Source: Symbiodinium natans (lineage: Eukaryota > Sar > Dinophyceae > Suessiales > Symbiodiniaceae). Taken from it: a DNA stretch of 64,000 nt. Positions 11,860-23,531 of this stretch are shown in pieces; the first letter of the stretch is position 1, and each line of letters starts with the position of its first letter. The stretch covers positions 366,001-430,000 of the forward strand of contig CAJNDS010000069.1 of NCBI GenBank assembly GCA_905221605.1. Reading direction: 5' to 3'. The notes under the pieces were generated by a model. It was not told where the DNA came from. It made no database searches and was given only the letters and a program-made list of their open reading frames with translations. Made by a program: the position numbers and the translations under genes.

Positions 11860-11995
11860 TTTAGGGTTTGGTTTGGGGTTTAGGGTTTGGGGTTAGGGTT
11901 TAGGGTTTGGGGTTTAGGGTTTAGGGTTCAGGGTTTAGGGTTTCGGGTTTCAGGGGTTAGGGTTCGAGGTTTAGGGCTTATTAGGGTTCAGGGCT
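11860..11995. repeat. Degenerate TTTAGGG array
   Basis: TTTAGGG mixed with TTTGGGG, TTCAGGG and TTTCGGG variants. Confidence 0.8.
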
Positions 11996-12234
11996 TAAGG
12001 GTTTCTTCTCGGGGTCCCTAGCAACTCCTCAACGGAATCTATTTTGCCTCGACCCCTTAGGATAGTCTGCCCGAAAATGAAGGATCTTCTCCGTCATGTG
12101 GGTGTGCCTACTGACGTTTCTCCACACTAAACAATAAACCCTAAGCCTTCAGAGAACAAAACGCAGAGAATGGATGGGAAAACAAACGGAAACTAGGTTG
12201 TTCTCAGCTCGAGCCCGTGGCGTATCGGGTTTGC

Positions 12235-12740
12235 CCTAAAAACCCTAACACCCAAAAACCCAAAAACCCAAAAACCCAAAAAACCCTAAAACCCTAAAAC
12301 CCTAAAACCCAAAAACCCAAAAACCCAAAAACCCTAAAACCCTAAAACCCTCAACCCTGAATCCGAACGCCCCAAGCCGTTTGGGGCTCCAGTGGATTTA
12401 GGTACTGATGGGCATGGCTATGTCTGGGCCTCTAAGTGTTTCGTTGAACTGGCGGCCCACCCCCTTCGCTTTGAGGGTTCATAGGGTTTAGGGTTTTGGA
12501 TTTAGGGTTTGGGTTTAGGGTTTAGGGCAAGTTCAGGGTTTAGGGCTGCGATCAAGCTTCGAACCCGAGCCGAAACCCCCTCCCCTCGAAGCAACCAAAG
12601 CCCCAACATCGGTGCCCTAAACCTTCTGAACCCTAAACCCTAAACCCCACACCCAAAACCCTAAACCCCAAACCCTAAACCCCAAACCCTAAACCCCAAC
12701 CCTAAACCCTAAACCCTAAACCCCACACCCTAAACCCCAG
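12235..12740. repeat. AAAACCC and CCCTAAA variant arrays
   Basis: 12.24-12.36 kb is an AAAACCC(T) array; 12.62-12.74 kb is CCCTAAAC with CCCCAAAC variants. A TTTAGGG block lies between, giving opposite orientations. Confidence 0.8.
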
Positions 12741-12783
12741 ACCCTCAGCAATAAATCCTCATCCCCAACCCTTAAATTCCCGC

Positions 12784-12835
12784 CGGCCTCCAGTCGTCGC
12801 GCCTCGCGCTGCAAGCCCCTGGCCTCACATGAAAG
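12784..12835 (-). CDS. Coding island, very short exon
   Basis: Minus 12818-12784 reads GLQREARRLEA after GAGGCCAG but needs a GC donor; it could follow the next island (12.9-13.0 kb) in phase. Plus reads VAPRAASPWPHMKG, ending directly at a GTTTAGGG array. Confidence 0.3.
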
Positions 12836-12938
12836 GGTTTAGGGTTTAGGGTTTAGGGTTTAGGGTTTCGGGTTTAGGGTTTGGGACCCCGGGCTCTTGG
12901 CACCAAAAAAAAACTTCCGGTCTGGACTCTCAGGGCGC

Positions 12939-13024
12939 CTGCTCGATCCACTCGTGGCGCTGTTGGTGGAGCTTTGTTTGCTGCTTGTGGCTCTCAGCGG
13001 CCTGCAAGGCATGAGCCGCAACAA
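12939..13024 (-). CDS. Coding island (exon), opposite characters on the two strands
   Basis: Minus 13001-12939 reads AAESHKQQTKLHQQRHEW (charged helix; acceptor CCTTGCAG, GC donor). Plus, from GGACTCTCAG to GTAGGGTTTAGGG, reads a hydrophobic helix (LLDPLVALLVELCLLLVAL) that could be a membrane span. Both are convincing; the plus splice sites are canonical. Confidence 0.4.
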
Positions 13025-14304
13025 AAGTAGGGTTTAGGGTTTAGGGTTTAGGGTTTAGGGTTTCAGTACAGGGTTCAGGGGCTAGGGTTTGGGGGTTCTG
13101 GTCCTAGTGTTGAGGAGATTTTGGGGGATTTATGCTGATGTGGCAGTAAGGTTTAGGTGAAGTCGGACTTATGGCTTGGGCACCCCAAAACCGGAAGCCC
13201 TACCCTAGCCTAAGCCAAGCCAACAAACTGCAAACCAATCCTAGACCCTAAACCCGAAACCCTAAAACAAGGGGCATGAGACAAGGGGAATAAGGTATGT
13301 ATCTACTGGAGCCCCGCCTTAAAGGTTGAATGAGCCAACGAAAGAACGGCTACCTTTTGGTTATTGCAGGAGGTTCAGGGGGTTAGGGGGGTAGGGGGTT
13401 AAGGGGTTGAGGGTTTAGGGTTTAGGGTTTAAAGCTTACATGCTTGTCACCTAAGTCGCAGGGTTTATAGAGTCTGGCGATTAAGGCTTCATTTAGTAGG
13501 CCCGGAATTGAAGGCATCATTGTTGTGGCCCCGGTAAAAATATAAACTATCCTTAGCCAGGGTCTAGGGTTTCGCGTTTGGTTTGGGGGTTTAGGGAAGC
13601 AGCTTGGACTTTCATCTAACTTCCTGTAGACCCTAAACCTCCACACCACCAAACCCGGCCTTCTGGACTTTGCCCAGCTTCTCCAAGATCTCACCGTCGC
13701 GTGCTCGCGCTGCAGACAACGAGACCTTCCCAGGGACCACAAGTAGGGGACCCTAAGCCCTAAACAAGACTGTTGAACCCTAAACCATAAACCCTAACCG
13801 GGTTTTGGGTTTTGGGTTGCAAGTAAGCTTCCATGTTTAGTCTAGGGAGTGTTGCGGTCTTCGGGGTCGATGAGGGCTCGGAGCTCACAAATGCCCAGAA
13901 ATGACTGCATACACTTTGCTTTGGTGTATGCGTACTTTGAGGGCCCAAGTAGTCTGCAGGGTTGAGCACACAAGCCTTGAACCGGAAACTTTGATACCCT
14001 TAAAGCCCATTCTCGTAGCCCCTAAACACGAAACCCGAAAGCCTAAACCCCAAGCCCTAAATCCCAAACCCTAAACCCTAAATCCTAAACCTAAACCGTA
14101 ATCCCTGAACCCTAAACCCCAAACCCTAAACCCTAAACCCTAACCCCTAAACCCCGACCGAAAGCCTTCGGCATGGCCCTGCGTCAGGCCACATGGCATC
14201 ACCGCTTCTTCGGTTGGAGGGGGGGGTTGGGGGGTTGGGTGTGTGGGGGGGCCGGAGGGGGGGGGTGAAGGTGAAAGGCTTGGGGCTTTGAAGGTCTAGG
14301 GCCT

Positions 14305-14405
14305 TGGGTCCTAAACCCTAAACCCTAAACCCTAAACCCTAAACCCTAAACCCTAAACCCTAAACCCTAAACCCTAAACCCTAAACCCTAAACCCTAAAC
14401 CCTAC
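14305..14405. repeat. CCCTAAA array
   Basis: Nearly perfect tandem repeat of about 14 units. A G-rich tract (14.22-14.27 kb) lies just to its left. Confidence 0.9.
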
Positions 14406-15814
14406 AGGGCTTCAACCGGTTGGGATTTGTGGTTTCCGGTTTTGCTGGGCTCAGCGTTGAAGCTACGGCCTTGCGTGGTTCAAAGCTTAGGGTTGACTTG
14501 GAGGACAGGGTTTGCGTTGGGCCCTAAACCCTAAACCCGAAACCCTAAACCCTAAACCCGAAACCCTAAACACTAACATGTTTCGGTTTTAGGCTGCTGG
14601 TCGTGGGTTGTTGTGCTTGGGCTGAGGGCTCCTGAAGCTCTTCTGCGCTCTTGGACCTTCACTCTGGAGGCCGGGTTGCGAAGTACAGATTTGGGGTTTA
14701 GGGTCTATAGGGTTTTGGGTTTAGAGCTTTCGGGGTCGGGGGATCTAGGGTTTAGGGATGAAGGGGCTTAGGGCTTAGGGCTTAGAGGTTTCAGCCTGGC
14801 CTGCAAGGTTCCATGCCGAGTTCCTTTGTAGCCTACCAGTCGAGCCGGCTATGCTTAAACTCTGGGGTTGAGGGTTTTAGTGCAGCCGGCAGCCCTACAC
14901 CACACCTTAGGAGGTTGATGCCTGTAGAGACGCCGCCTCTCTTTTTAGGTTCTCGTGTTGGGCTTGGCCCTAGGGTGAACGATGTGACCAAAAATTGCAG
15001 TTCGGTAAGGGCCGGGCAGTTAATAGCCTGAGGGATGTAGAGCGCGAACCCGGCCCTCTGAAGCCTCAGCCCGACTTCCAAAACCCTGAAGCTGCAACAC
15101 CCCTTAACCCTAACCCCCCCCCCCCCGAAAAAAAAAAAAAAAAACTTAAAACCCTCAAGCCCTAAAAACCGTAAAACAAAAAAAAGTAAAAACCCTGAAA
15201 ACCCCCTAAAACCCTAAGGCCTAAAACCCCTCAAAGCCTCAAACCTTAAAAAAGTCCTCAGCCCCTAAACCCTGAGAAGCCCTAAGCTCCTGAAAAAGCA
15301 AGTTTTCGTCGTCGCTTGGCCGGTGCCACGTCTTTCCAAACCAACTGCTAGCCAGCTTTCGCTCTCCCGCTCGGTGGCTGCGGGGCAATCGGGACGGGAA
15401 CGCCCAAGTGATTTTTAGGGTTTGGGGGTTGGTAGTATAAGTTTTAGGGTCCGGGTGACAGAGGTTAAGGGAAAGGAATGGAAGGTGGGGATGGACGTGG
15501 AAGGATGAATGTGCCAAGTCTACGCACTACCCACTTTTACACACGAACAACTGCTTTGCAGAGGAGCTGGGTCAAGAGCAGTGCCGCTTACTGCTTCTTG
15601 AACAGAGTGGCGGAGTAGCAAGCCAACCCTACTCATATTGCCGACATTTTCGGCGACCCGCGAGATTGGCACCAAGTTTTTTGACCTTGGCACTCGTGGC
15701 TACATACCCAAGTTGTAAGCAGGGCCCCCGGCGGTTCTGGTGGACTGAGGACTGTGAAAAGCTTGAAGTGTGCAAGAACGGCAGAGGGAGGCGGAGGTGG
15801 AGTAGAAGTAATGG

Positions 15815-15818
15815 CAGC

Positions 15819-15906
<88 letters not shown>

Positions 15907-16210
15907 AGTAGTCGTAGGAGGAGGAGGAGGAGGAGGAGCAGGAGGAGGAGTAGTAGTAGTAGTAGTAGTAGTAGTAGGAGTAGTAGGAGTAGCAATAGTA
16001 GCAAATAATCGCAATAGTAGCAATAGTAGCAATAGTAGCAATAGTAGCAGTAGTAGCAGTAGTAGCAGTAGCAGCAGCCGTGGCAGTAGTAGCAGCAGTA
16101 GCAGCAGTTGTAGCAGTAGTGTCTTCGTCTTCGTCATCGTCTTCGTCTTCGTCGTCGTCTTCGTCTTCTTCGTCGTCTTCGTCGTCGTCGTCGTCGTGGC
16201 CGTCGTCGTT
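15815..16210. repeat. Compound trinucleotide array
   Basis: (AGT)n from 15.82 to 15.91 kb, then AGG, AGT, GCAATA, GCAGTA and TCTTCG/TCG arrays to 16.2 kb. Apparent poly-Leu, poly-Val and poly-Ser frames are repeat translation. Confidence 0.9.
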
Positions 16211-16877
16211 GCTGTCGGTTAGGTCAGTTTAATTTCAGTTTGTTTGGGTTTAGCGTCGCAACAGCAGGAATGGCCGTTGTCAAAGCTCAGCCGCATAGCA
16301 ATGTTTACTGTTGCTAGCCGCATAGCCGCCGTCATTGTACTATCACCGCAAGCTGGGCATTTCAAGCGCAAGCTGGCCTAGCGTGCTCCTGAGCAGTGAA
16401 ACACGAGCAAACTGGCAGCGCCAGTGCGCGTCTAAGGGAGACCTGCGAAGATTGAAAGGGGAACTCTTGTTCTATAAGTAGTGGTGTGCGAGGTCGTGAG
16501 GGCAATGTTGTTATGCAGCTTTCCTTCCGTGACGTGCCACACAATGATCTGAGGCTTCAAAGGTTGGAATCTAAAAGCTACGGGGGCATCGTAACATAAA
16601 ACAACTACATCCCCTGAATCCCCCGGGTGAAGTCACATTCCATTTCTCATCTGCTTTTCCACACTTGCTACCCTAAACACTAACCCTAAACCCTAACATG
16701 TAGCTTCGAAGAATTGTCCGAGCCATCGGACTCACTCATGCCAGCCTGCAAGACGTACTACAGGGGCCTTAACTATTAGAATAGTTTTTTTTTTTTTTGG
16801 GGGGGGGGGGGGTCATTGTACCCGCAGCACGTGTGGTTTGCCCACACCCATTGGTTGCTCATATGGTCTGCCCAGGT

Positions 16878-17335
16878 TTAGGGTTTAGGGTGTAGGGTTT
16901 TTTAGGGTTTAGGGGTTTTAGGGTTTAGGGTTTTAGGGTTAGGGTTTTTAGGGTTTAGGGTTTTTAGAGTCTTTAGGGTTTTTAGGTCTTCAAGGTTTTA
17001 GGGTTTTAGGTTTTAGGGTTTAGATGCTTTAAGGGTTTAGGGTTAAGGGTTTTTGGGGTTTAGGTTTTTTAGGCTTTAGGGTTTTTAGGGTTTGGGGTTT
17101 TAGGGTTTAGGGTTTGCAGGGTTTTTGGGGTTTGTGGTTTAGTTTTTAGGGTCTTTAGAATTTTGAGGGTTTAGGGTTTTTAGGGTTCAGATGCTTTAAG
17201 GGTTTAGGGTTTTCAGGATTTGGGGTTTTAGGGTGTGGGGTTTTAAGGGTTTTAGGGGTTTAGGGTTTCTAGGGTTTAGAGGTTTTAGGATTTAGGGCTT
17301 GTAGGGTTACACGGTTTAGGGTTTAGGGGGTTTTT
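16878..17335. repeat. TTTTAGGG-like degenerate array
   Basis: Long run of TTTAGGG with extra Ts (TTTTTAGGGTTTAGG), no gene. Distinct from pure arrays elsewhere. Confidence 0.8.
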
Positions 17336-18072
17336 TTGATCCTATAGCGCGCGGGCACAGGCTCGCGTCCCCAACAACTCCGGAGTTCGCGTCATGAAGT
17401 TGCGTGTCCTGTCAAGCCCTCCGGAGTCCTGAAACCTCGGCAGGGGCGACGTTTTTGCATGTCGCAATGGGCCTCTGGAGCAACAGCGCGGGCAAACCAC
17501 AAGTACTGGCCGTCGTTGTAGTATCATTATAACGGGCCTATAAGGGAAAATATTCGTAGTAACTATTCCGACCCCAGTATTGGACGTGCTTTAGCCCTGA
17601 ACCTGAAGTGCCACTCAGGTGGCGATGTGAAGTTAAAGCAAACAGGGTTTAGGGTTTAGGGTTCAGGGTTTAGGGTTTAGGGTTCAGGGATAGGTCGAGA
17701 GTCACAGAAGCCCGGCACCAGCATGACTTTGAATCAGCAGAATCCCATAATTCAGCCCAACACTCTAAAACCTGACATGACACTCTAAACTTGACGCTAA
17801 GGTTTAGGGTTTCGGATTTAGGGTAAGCCCTAAAAACCTCAAGCCCCTGTAACTTGAAATTAGTCAATAGTACTTGACCCTAAGGTTTTAAGGTTTAGGA
17901 TTTAGGGTAAGCCCTAAAATCTCAAGCCCCTGCAACTTGAAACTATTCAATAGTCAGAAAAGAAACTCCTCAAAACTTTCCTTGGAACTCCCCGGAACTT
18001 TCTTCGAAACCGCTAAAACCTCCTCCTCCAAACTTTCCAGCCAGGGCACTGAACCATTCATAAACCCTAAAC

Positions 18073-18176
18073 GTGGGATGTGCTTTGCTTTTACTAACAG
18101 TCCTTAATAGGGATTATAATCGGGGGGGTACTATAATCAACATTCAGGACTGCTAGTAGAAGGGGGAACATCCCAA
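18073..18176. mobile_element. GGGATGTTCCCCC-type MITE copy
   Basis: Starts GTGGGATGTGC, ends GGGGGAACATCCCAA; inner ACTAACAGTCCTTAATAGGG and CAGGACTGCTAGT. CCCTAAA-type repeat lies on both sides. Confidence 0.65.
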
Positions 18177-18195
18177 CCCTTAACCCTAAAAAAAC

Positions 18196-18285
18196 CTGAT
18201 CACAAGACGCCTTCGCCAATTCCAACCTCCAGCTGGCCATGGTGGATCTAACCTCCGCAACGGAGATGGAGGTCACCAAAATAGG
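18196..18285 (-). CDS. Coding island (exon)
   Basis: Minus 18252-18196 reads VRSTMASWRLELAKASCD, with donor GTTTTTTT and acceptor TTGCGGAG. A plus reading (LAMVDLTSATEME) after AACCTCCAG is possible. It lies next to an inverted-repeat element at 18073-18176. Confidence 0.35.
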
Positions 18286-18584
18286 GTTTAGGGTTCAGAG
18301 ATGGGGTATCTTGAGGCTTCCTAGAAGTCAGTGAAACTTTTCGGGGTAATTAATCCGGGGGGGGGGGGGGGGGGGGCACCCCGAAAATCCGGGTGCGCGC
18401 TTTAGGTTTAGAGCATCCGCATCTCGATGAGAAACTGATGCGACCCAGGTTCAGAACAGCAAACCGGAACACCATCCGCCATTCGGGGGGTTTAGGGCTT
18501 CAGAGATCTTCTTTGGCTGTTGCTGCTATGGAGTTCAGGATAACCGCGCTGGAGGATCCATGACTCATGAAACGCTCAACCCTG

Positions 18585-19030
18585 AACTCTAAACCCCAAA
18601 CCCTAAACCCTAAGCCTTCCTAAGCCCTAAGCCCTAAGCCCTGTAAACCCTAAACTCCTAAATCCTAAACCCTAACCCCTAACCTCCTAAACCCTAAACT
18701 CCTAAATTCCTAAACTCCTAAACTCCTAAACCCTAAAACCCCGAAACCCTAAACTCCTAAACTCTAAAACCCCGAAACCCTAAACCCTAAACCCTACCAC
18801 CCTAAAGCCCACCAGCTGCCTTGGGCTTCCTCGGCCTCGCCCTCCGGGGGTGGAGGCGCCGCGGAGCCTTGCTGTCCCTCCTGGCGAATGGGTTTAGGGT
18901 TTAGGGTCTAGGGTTTAGGTTTAGGGCACCGGGTTTAGGGCTTGGGGTTTAGGGTTTGGGGGTTTAGGGCTTGGGTTTAGGGCTTGGGGTTTCGGGTTTG
19001 GGGTTTCGGGGGTTTGGGGTTTAGAGGGCT
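18585..19030. repeat. CCTAAACTCCTAAA array, then TTTAGGG-type array around an island
   Basis: 18.59-18.81 kb: CCCTAAA with CTCCTAAA variants. 18.89-19.03 kb: TTTAGGG with GGGCTTGGGG variants. The two face each other around the 18.8 kb island. Confidence 0.8.
18813..18890 (-). CDS. Coding island (exon), Pro/Glu-rich linker
   Basis: Minus 18880-18813, acceptor TTCGCCAG, donor GTGGGC. It reads EGQQGSAAPPPPEGEAEEA, a typical disordered linker. CCCTAAA repeat lies on its left and TTTAGGG repeat on its right. Confidence 0.4.
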
Positions 19031-19258
19031 TGTAGGCTTTAGGGTTTAGAGGGTGTACGGGGTTTCATGAATTCAAGGGTTTATAGGGTTTATACGGTTT
19101 GTATGGTTTATAGAGTTTACGGGCTTTATGGGGTTTGTAGGGTTCAGAAGGTTTATGGGATTTATAGCGTTTACAATGTTCATGGCGTTTACAGGGTTTA
19201 GAGGGTTTTTTTCGGGTATACAGGCTCTATAGGGTTTAGGTTCTAGTGAAGGAGGGAA

Positions 19259-19298
19259 ACAGAGAGAGAGAGAGAGAGACATATATATATATATATTT
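19259..19298. repeat. (AG)n and (AT)n microsatellite
   Basis: Short AG run followed by an AT run. Confidence 0.9.
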
Positions 19299-19673
19299 AT
19301 ATTATAGAACCACAGGCACACATGGAGAGAGCACCAAAGCGAGAGCACGAGAGAACGAGAGACGCCAGCCACTAGCCACTGCAGGGCCAATAAGTTACAA
19401 GCTCGGAAGCCCTGTCGGCCTAGGACAGAAAGGGCGACAGGGTTATTGAGGGTCGTTGGCTTGGCTTCCTTTGTCAAAACGACGGCACGGTAGCACACAG
19501 GACCCCCCCACATCAAACGCCTCATCCAACAGCCCTGAAACCCGCAGAGCGAGTTTAACCCTAAGTCTGCAGTCCCCGGAAACCCCCCAAAACCTGTATA
19601 GACCGAAACAAGCCCCAAAACACCCTAACCCCTAAACCAAAACCCCTAACCCTGAACCCTAAACTCCCTAAAC

Positions 19674-19781
19674 CGCGAGCCGCAATCCGCACCCGTCCTT
19701 GGTGAAGATGCGAGGGAGCGCACCCTTTTTCCTCGAGACCGTCTTCCTGGGCATCCCACTCGCAACAGATCCGCAAGGCCC
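19674..19781 (-). CDS. Coding island (exon), 36 codons
   Basis: The minus-strand island ends exactly at a GTTTAGGG donor. Two frames are open from the CACTCAAG acceptor: PRKTVSRKKGALPRIF and CCEWDAQEDGLEEKG. The second is phase-compatible with the islands at 21.1 and 19.53 kb. Confidence 0.4.
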
Positions 19782-19859
19782 CTTGAGTGGCTCAGCTTAA
19801 GGGGCCTGTAGGGTTCAGGGTTTAGGGTTTATGGTTTAGGGTTCGGCGGGTTTAGGGTT

Positions 19860-20950
19860 TAGGGGGTGCAGAGCTTCTGATAAAAAAGCATGAGGTTTAG
19901 GCTGTACAGAGGGTACCTGCCCGAACCCCTGATCAGCCCGAAGTCCTAAAACCCTAAACTGTAAACGCTTGAAGCAACATCTAAGTCATCTAAGTCGAAA
20001 CCCTACAACCCTAAAGTGCTTAAGTTACATGCTTGCCCTAATTACGGCTCCAAACGTAGCTTTGTTTCTCAAAGCCAACATTGTGTGGAAAGGTCTAAGG
20101 TTCAGGGCTTAGAGTCCTAAACCCTAAACTCTAAGCCTAAACCGCAAACCCGAAACCCCAAACCGTACACTCCCAAACGTAAAACCCAAATCCTAAACCC
20201 TAAACCCGCAACCCTGAACCGTAAACCCTAAACCCCAAACCCCAAACCCTAAACCCTCAACCCTGAACCCCAAACCCTAAACCCCCAAACCCTGCAGGCG
20301 TAAGGGCTGCACTCTTGAGAAGCTTGATCATGAAACTCGACCGAGGCCCACACAACTGGAAGTACTAAACCCTGCACGGTTTTAACCCTAAACCCTAAAC
20401 CCTAAAGCCCCAAAACCTTGTACAGAGTACCCTAGACCCAGCCCCAGAGCCCGAGAAAGGGCTTAGGTTTAGGTTTCAGGGTCTAGGGCTTAGGGCTAGG
20501 GACACCCCTCAAGCCCTAAACCTGAAAACCTGCAACCGTAAAAAAACTTACCATCTTGAATCTTAATCCTCAAAACCTTCTGAAAAACCTTCGAACCGAA
20601 AATCTTGCCTCAAACTTTACACCTTAAAACTTCAAACGTTACACCTTAACACCTCAAAACCTGACACCCTAAGACCTGGAACCTTAAACCCGAAAGACCG
20701 AAGAACCCCTAAAGCCCTTCCCTCAAGCCTCTTAAAACACTCACAACGCCCCCTCCCCACCATAAAACAAAAACGGGTCAAAGCAAAATAGCAAAACCCA
20801 AGCCCCAAAAAAGCCCTCGAACCGTATAGAGCTTGAACCCCAACTAGATGGCTCCTGCGCTAGTACCTTTTGAGGGTCGCATGCTAGATCCCCCTATCAC
20901 TAAACCAAAAAGGAACTACATTAGAGCCTTCAGGTGAACCTTCAACCAAA
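19860..20950. other. Degenerate CCCTAAA-type repeat
   Basis: Diverged CCCTAAA, CCTGAAACC and ACCTTAAAC units in one orientation; no exon seen. Confidence 0.5.
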
Positions 20951-20959
20951 ACTTTCAAC

Positions 20960-21030
20960 CTAAACTCTAAACCCTAAACCCTAAACCCTAAACCCTAAAC
21001 CCTAAACCCTAAACCCTAAACCCTAAACCC
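20960..21030. repeat. CCCTAAA array abutting an island
   Basis: Pure tandem repeat; its right edge is the donor of the minus-strand island at 21.03-21.12 kb. Confidence 0.9.
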
Positions 21031-21116
21031 TGCTCTCCAAGCGTCGGCGCATCCTGTTGGATCTTCCGCCAGGTCTCTGTGTGACCTTCCGCGCCCTGGA
21101 GCTGCCTCCGTATGAT
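21030..21116 (-). CDS. Coding island (exon), helical
   Basis: Acceptor CAGACCCCAG; the donor is a GTTTAGGG array directly at the exon edge. It reads IIRRQLQGAEGHTETWRK, 29 codons. A shorter plus reading (LCVTFRALELPPYDLG) exists. Confidence 0.4.
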
Positions 21117-21544
21117 CTGGGGTCTGAGGGTCTTCGTGCTTAAGGGAAGCCCTAAACCCTAAACCCTAAACCCTAAACCTCAACCTCAAACCCTAAATCC
21201 TAAACCCTAAACCGTAAGCCCCCGACGGTTGCAGGGTTCAGGAGAAGCTTGCTTGTTGGGGTTTGGAAGCTTCAGGGTTCAGTTCTTAGCCTTGAAGGCT
21301 TAGGAGATTTTAGGGCTTAGGGCTTAGGGTTTAGGGTTTCGGGTTTACAGGTTCAAGTAAGTCTGGGGTTTAGGGTTTAGGGTTTGGGGGGGGGGGGGGG
21401 GTCTGGGCGCAAGTGGAGGAATTCAGATTTCGGGCTTGGGGTTAAAGGACACTAGGGGCCTGCCACCTTTGACAGTCACTGTTTAGGCCCCCTCCTTGTT
21501 TCGTGGGGTAGCGTATGCCCGAAACCGCGAAACCCAACTCTGAA

Positions 21545-21830
21545 CCCTGAACCCTAAACGTAAACCCTAAACCCTAAACCCTAAACCCTAAACCCTAAAC
21601 CCTAAACCCTAAACCCTAAACCCTAAACCCCATGTACGCCCTGCAACCTGCCTGAACCTTCGAAAGTAGAAACCCAATAAGCCCCCTTGCCGACTCGCAG
21701 AGCTTAGGGTTTAGGATTTAGGGTTTAGGGTTTAGGGTTTAGGGTTTAGGGTTTAAATTTTGGTTTAGGGTTTATAGGGTTTAGGGTTCAGGGGCTTAGG
21801 GCTTAGGGCTTAGGGCTTAGGGCTTAGGGT
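21545..21830. repeat. CCCTAAA array, small island, then TTTAGGG array
   Basis: The left array (21.55-21.63 kb) and right array (21.71-21.83 kb, ending in GGGCTTA repeats) point in opposite directions around the island at 21.63-21.69 kb. Confidence 0.85.
21629..21693 (-). CDS. Coding island (exon)
   Basis: Acceptor CTCTGCGAG; the donor is GTTTAGGG at the edge of a CCCTAAA array. It reads GKGAYWVSTFEGSGRL. Phase-compatible with neighbouring minus islands at 21.9 and 21.1 kb. Confidence 0.35.
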
Positions 21831-21894
21831 TTAAGCTCATATCATATTCGCCGAGCATCAATGTGGGCCCGCTCTCAGTCGGTGCGAGCTTTAC

Positions 21895-21923
21895 CTGCTT
21901 GTCGCACCGAGAAGCCATCGTGG
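21895..21923 (-). CDS. Possible small exon
   Basis: Twenty-nine nt between GAG and a strong GTAAAG donor, reading HDGFSVRQA in phase with flanking minus islands. A longer read-through frame (VKLAPTESGPTLMLGEY) is also open to 21.84 kb. Confidence 0.3.
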
Positions 21924-22118
21924 CTCAGGGGTTTAGGATTCAGGGTTCAGGGTCTGGGGGTTAGAGAAAAGCAGCTTATGCAAAAACCAATGTTGGGTTT
22001 AGGGATTTCGGAGAAAGGTTAGGCTCAGGTGCTTAGGTCAAAGAAACCTTGGATCCCAAGGTTTAGATATGTTTAAGGGTTCAGGCTACAGGGCCCCCGG
22101 CGTTTCGAGACCCTAAAC

Positions 22119-22254
22119 TTGGGATGTTCCCCCTTATACTAACAGTCCTTAGTAAGGACTATAGTACCCAAGACTATAGTACCCCACCCCCCCCCCCCCC
22201 CCCATTACAATCCCTATTATAAGGACTGCAAGTATAAAGGGGGGAACATCCCAA
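22119..22254. mobile_element. GGGATGTTCCCCC-type MITE copy
   Basis: Near-perfect inverted ends TTGGGATGTTCCCCC and GGGGGAACATCCCAA, then inner ACTAACAGTCCTTA and AAGGACTGCAAGT. CCCTAAAC lies immediately on both sides, so it is inserted in, or duplicated, a telomere-like unit. A C-run sits at its centre. Confidence 0.75.
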
Positions 22255-22426
22255 CCCTAAACCCCCAAACCCCAAACCAATCTCGCTCCTGGCACAGTTC
22301 CTCATCGCCGGAGAGTAGAACGAACCTTGGCGGCAACAGACCCCGAAAATTCACTCCGGAGCACTTCATACTCTGGCCCCTGACTAACAAAAAACAACAA
22401 CGATGATAAAACTATAGAAATAACAT

Positions 22427-22670
22427 ATATACATACATACATACATACATACATACATACATACATACATACATACATACATACATACATACATACATAC
22501 ATACATACATACATACATACATACATACATACATACATACATACATACATACATACATACATACACACATACGCACACATATACGCACACATACGCACAC
22601 ATACATATATGTACATATATGTACATAATGAATTTATACAGACATATATATATATATATGTATATGTATG
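22427..22670. repeat. (ATAC)n microsatellite and AT-rich flank
   Basis: About 35 ATAC units, then ACACATACGC and TATATG variants. Translates as Tyr/Val/Cys/Met repeats; not coding. Confidence 0.95.
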
Positions 22671-22865
22671 TCCATTTCAATTTCAGGGCGGGATTGAATA
22701 TTCGGGGCAGACTACGCCTGCGGGAGTGTGTCGTGGGCTAGCTCCTGCAGACAACTCTCAAGTTGAAGTTCGGACTTCACATGTCTCGCAAGGGCTCCTG
22801 GGTTAGATGTAAGAGCAAAGCAATGCAAACAGCCAAGTACCCCAAACCCTAAACCCTAAACCCAC

Positions 22866-22973
22866 CAAATGGTCACCACGCTTCTTCTCTTCAACTCTTT
22901 GCCCTGCGTCCAAGCCAGAACTCCAAACTCTACCTCGACCTGCAGCCCTAATTGGAGCCCTACACAGCGCAAG
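22866..22973 (-). CDS. Coding island (exon), strand ambiguous
   Basis: Minus 22939-22866 reads VEVEFGVLAWTQGKELK after GGGCTGCAG, with a GTGGGTTTAGGG donor. Plus reads PELQTLPRPAALIGALHS after an unusually strong pyrimidine tract (to 22913), with a GTTCAGGG donor. Confidence 0.4.
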
Positions 22974-23017
22974 TTCAGGGTTCTGGATCCCTAAACCCTA
23001 AACCCTGAACCCTGAAC

Positions 23018-23090
23018 CCAGCCAGACCACTCCGGAGTATCGGGATTCTGCTGGACGATCCGCATTTCCGCCTGCAACTCACCCAAGCTT
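23018..23090 (-). CDS. Coding island (exon), strand ambiguous
   Basis: Minus 23071-23018 reads AEMRIVQQNPDTPEWSGW, from GAGTTGCAG to a GTTCAGGG donor, 18 codons, phase 0. Plus reads TTPEYRDSAGRSAFPP into GTTTAGGG. Confidence 0.4.
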
Positions 23091-23531
23091 GAGTTTAGGG
23101 CTTGGGGTGGGGGTCCCTCTTCTGGAACGGCTAGGGTTCAGGGTTTAGGGCCAGGGTTAAGGGTTTGCGGGCTTGGGGATGCTTAGGGTGTGGGGATTTA
23201 GGATTTAGAGGATGCTTCGGGATGCTTGAGGTGTAGGAGTTTTTTTTTTGGGGGGGGGAGAGGGGGGGAATTCCGGGGTGCAGGGGCTTAAGGTTCAGAG
23301 TGTGGAGTGTATGGTAAGGGCTTAGGGTAAGGGGCTTGGGGTTTAGACGGTTTAGGGTGAGAAAAGCTTGCCCTGACTAATCAGTACAAGCTCTGGTGGC
23401 TTCAAAAAGCCAGGCACCTGCTATTTTGGGTACCCTCCCCCCAAAAAAACAAAGTGCGTCTCTACATATTTTTATAGGTCTATATAAATACATATAACAA
23501 ACGGAAAACATATTAAACAAAAAAACTATAA

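Noticed and set aside
15633-16137. Poly-Leu, poly-Val, poly-Ser and poly-Tyr frames
   Set aside because: Translation of trinucleotide repeat on both strands; no unique protein sequence.
22302-22680. Tyr/Val/Cys/Met repeat frames on minus
   Set aside because: Translation of the ATAC microsatellite in three frames.
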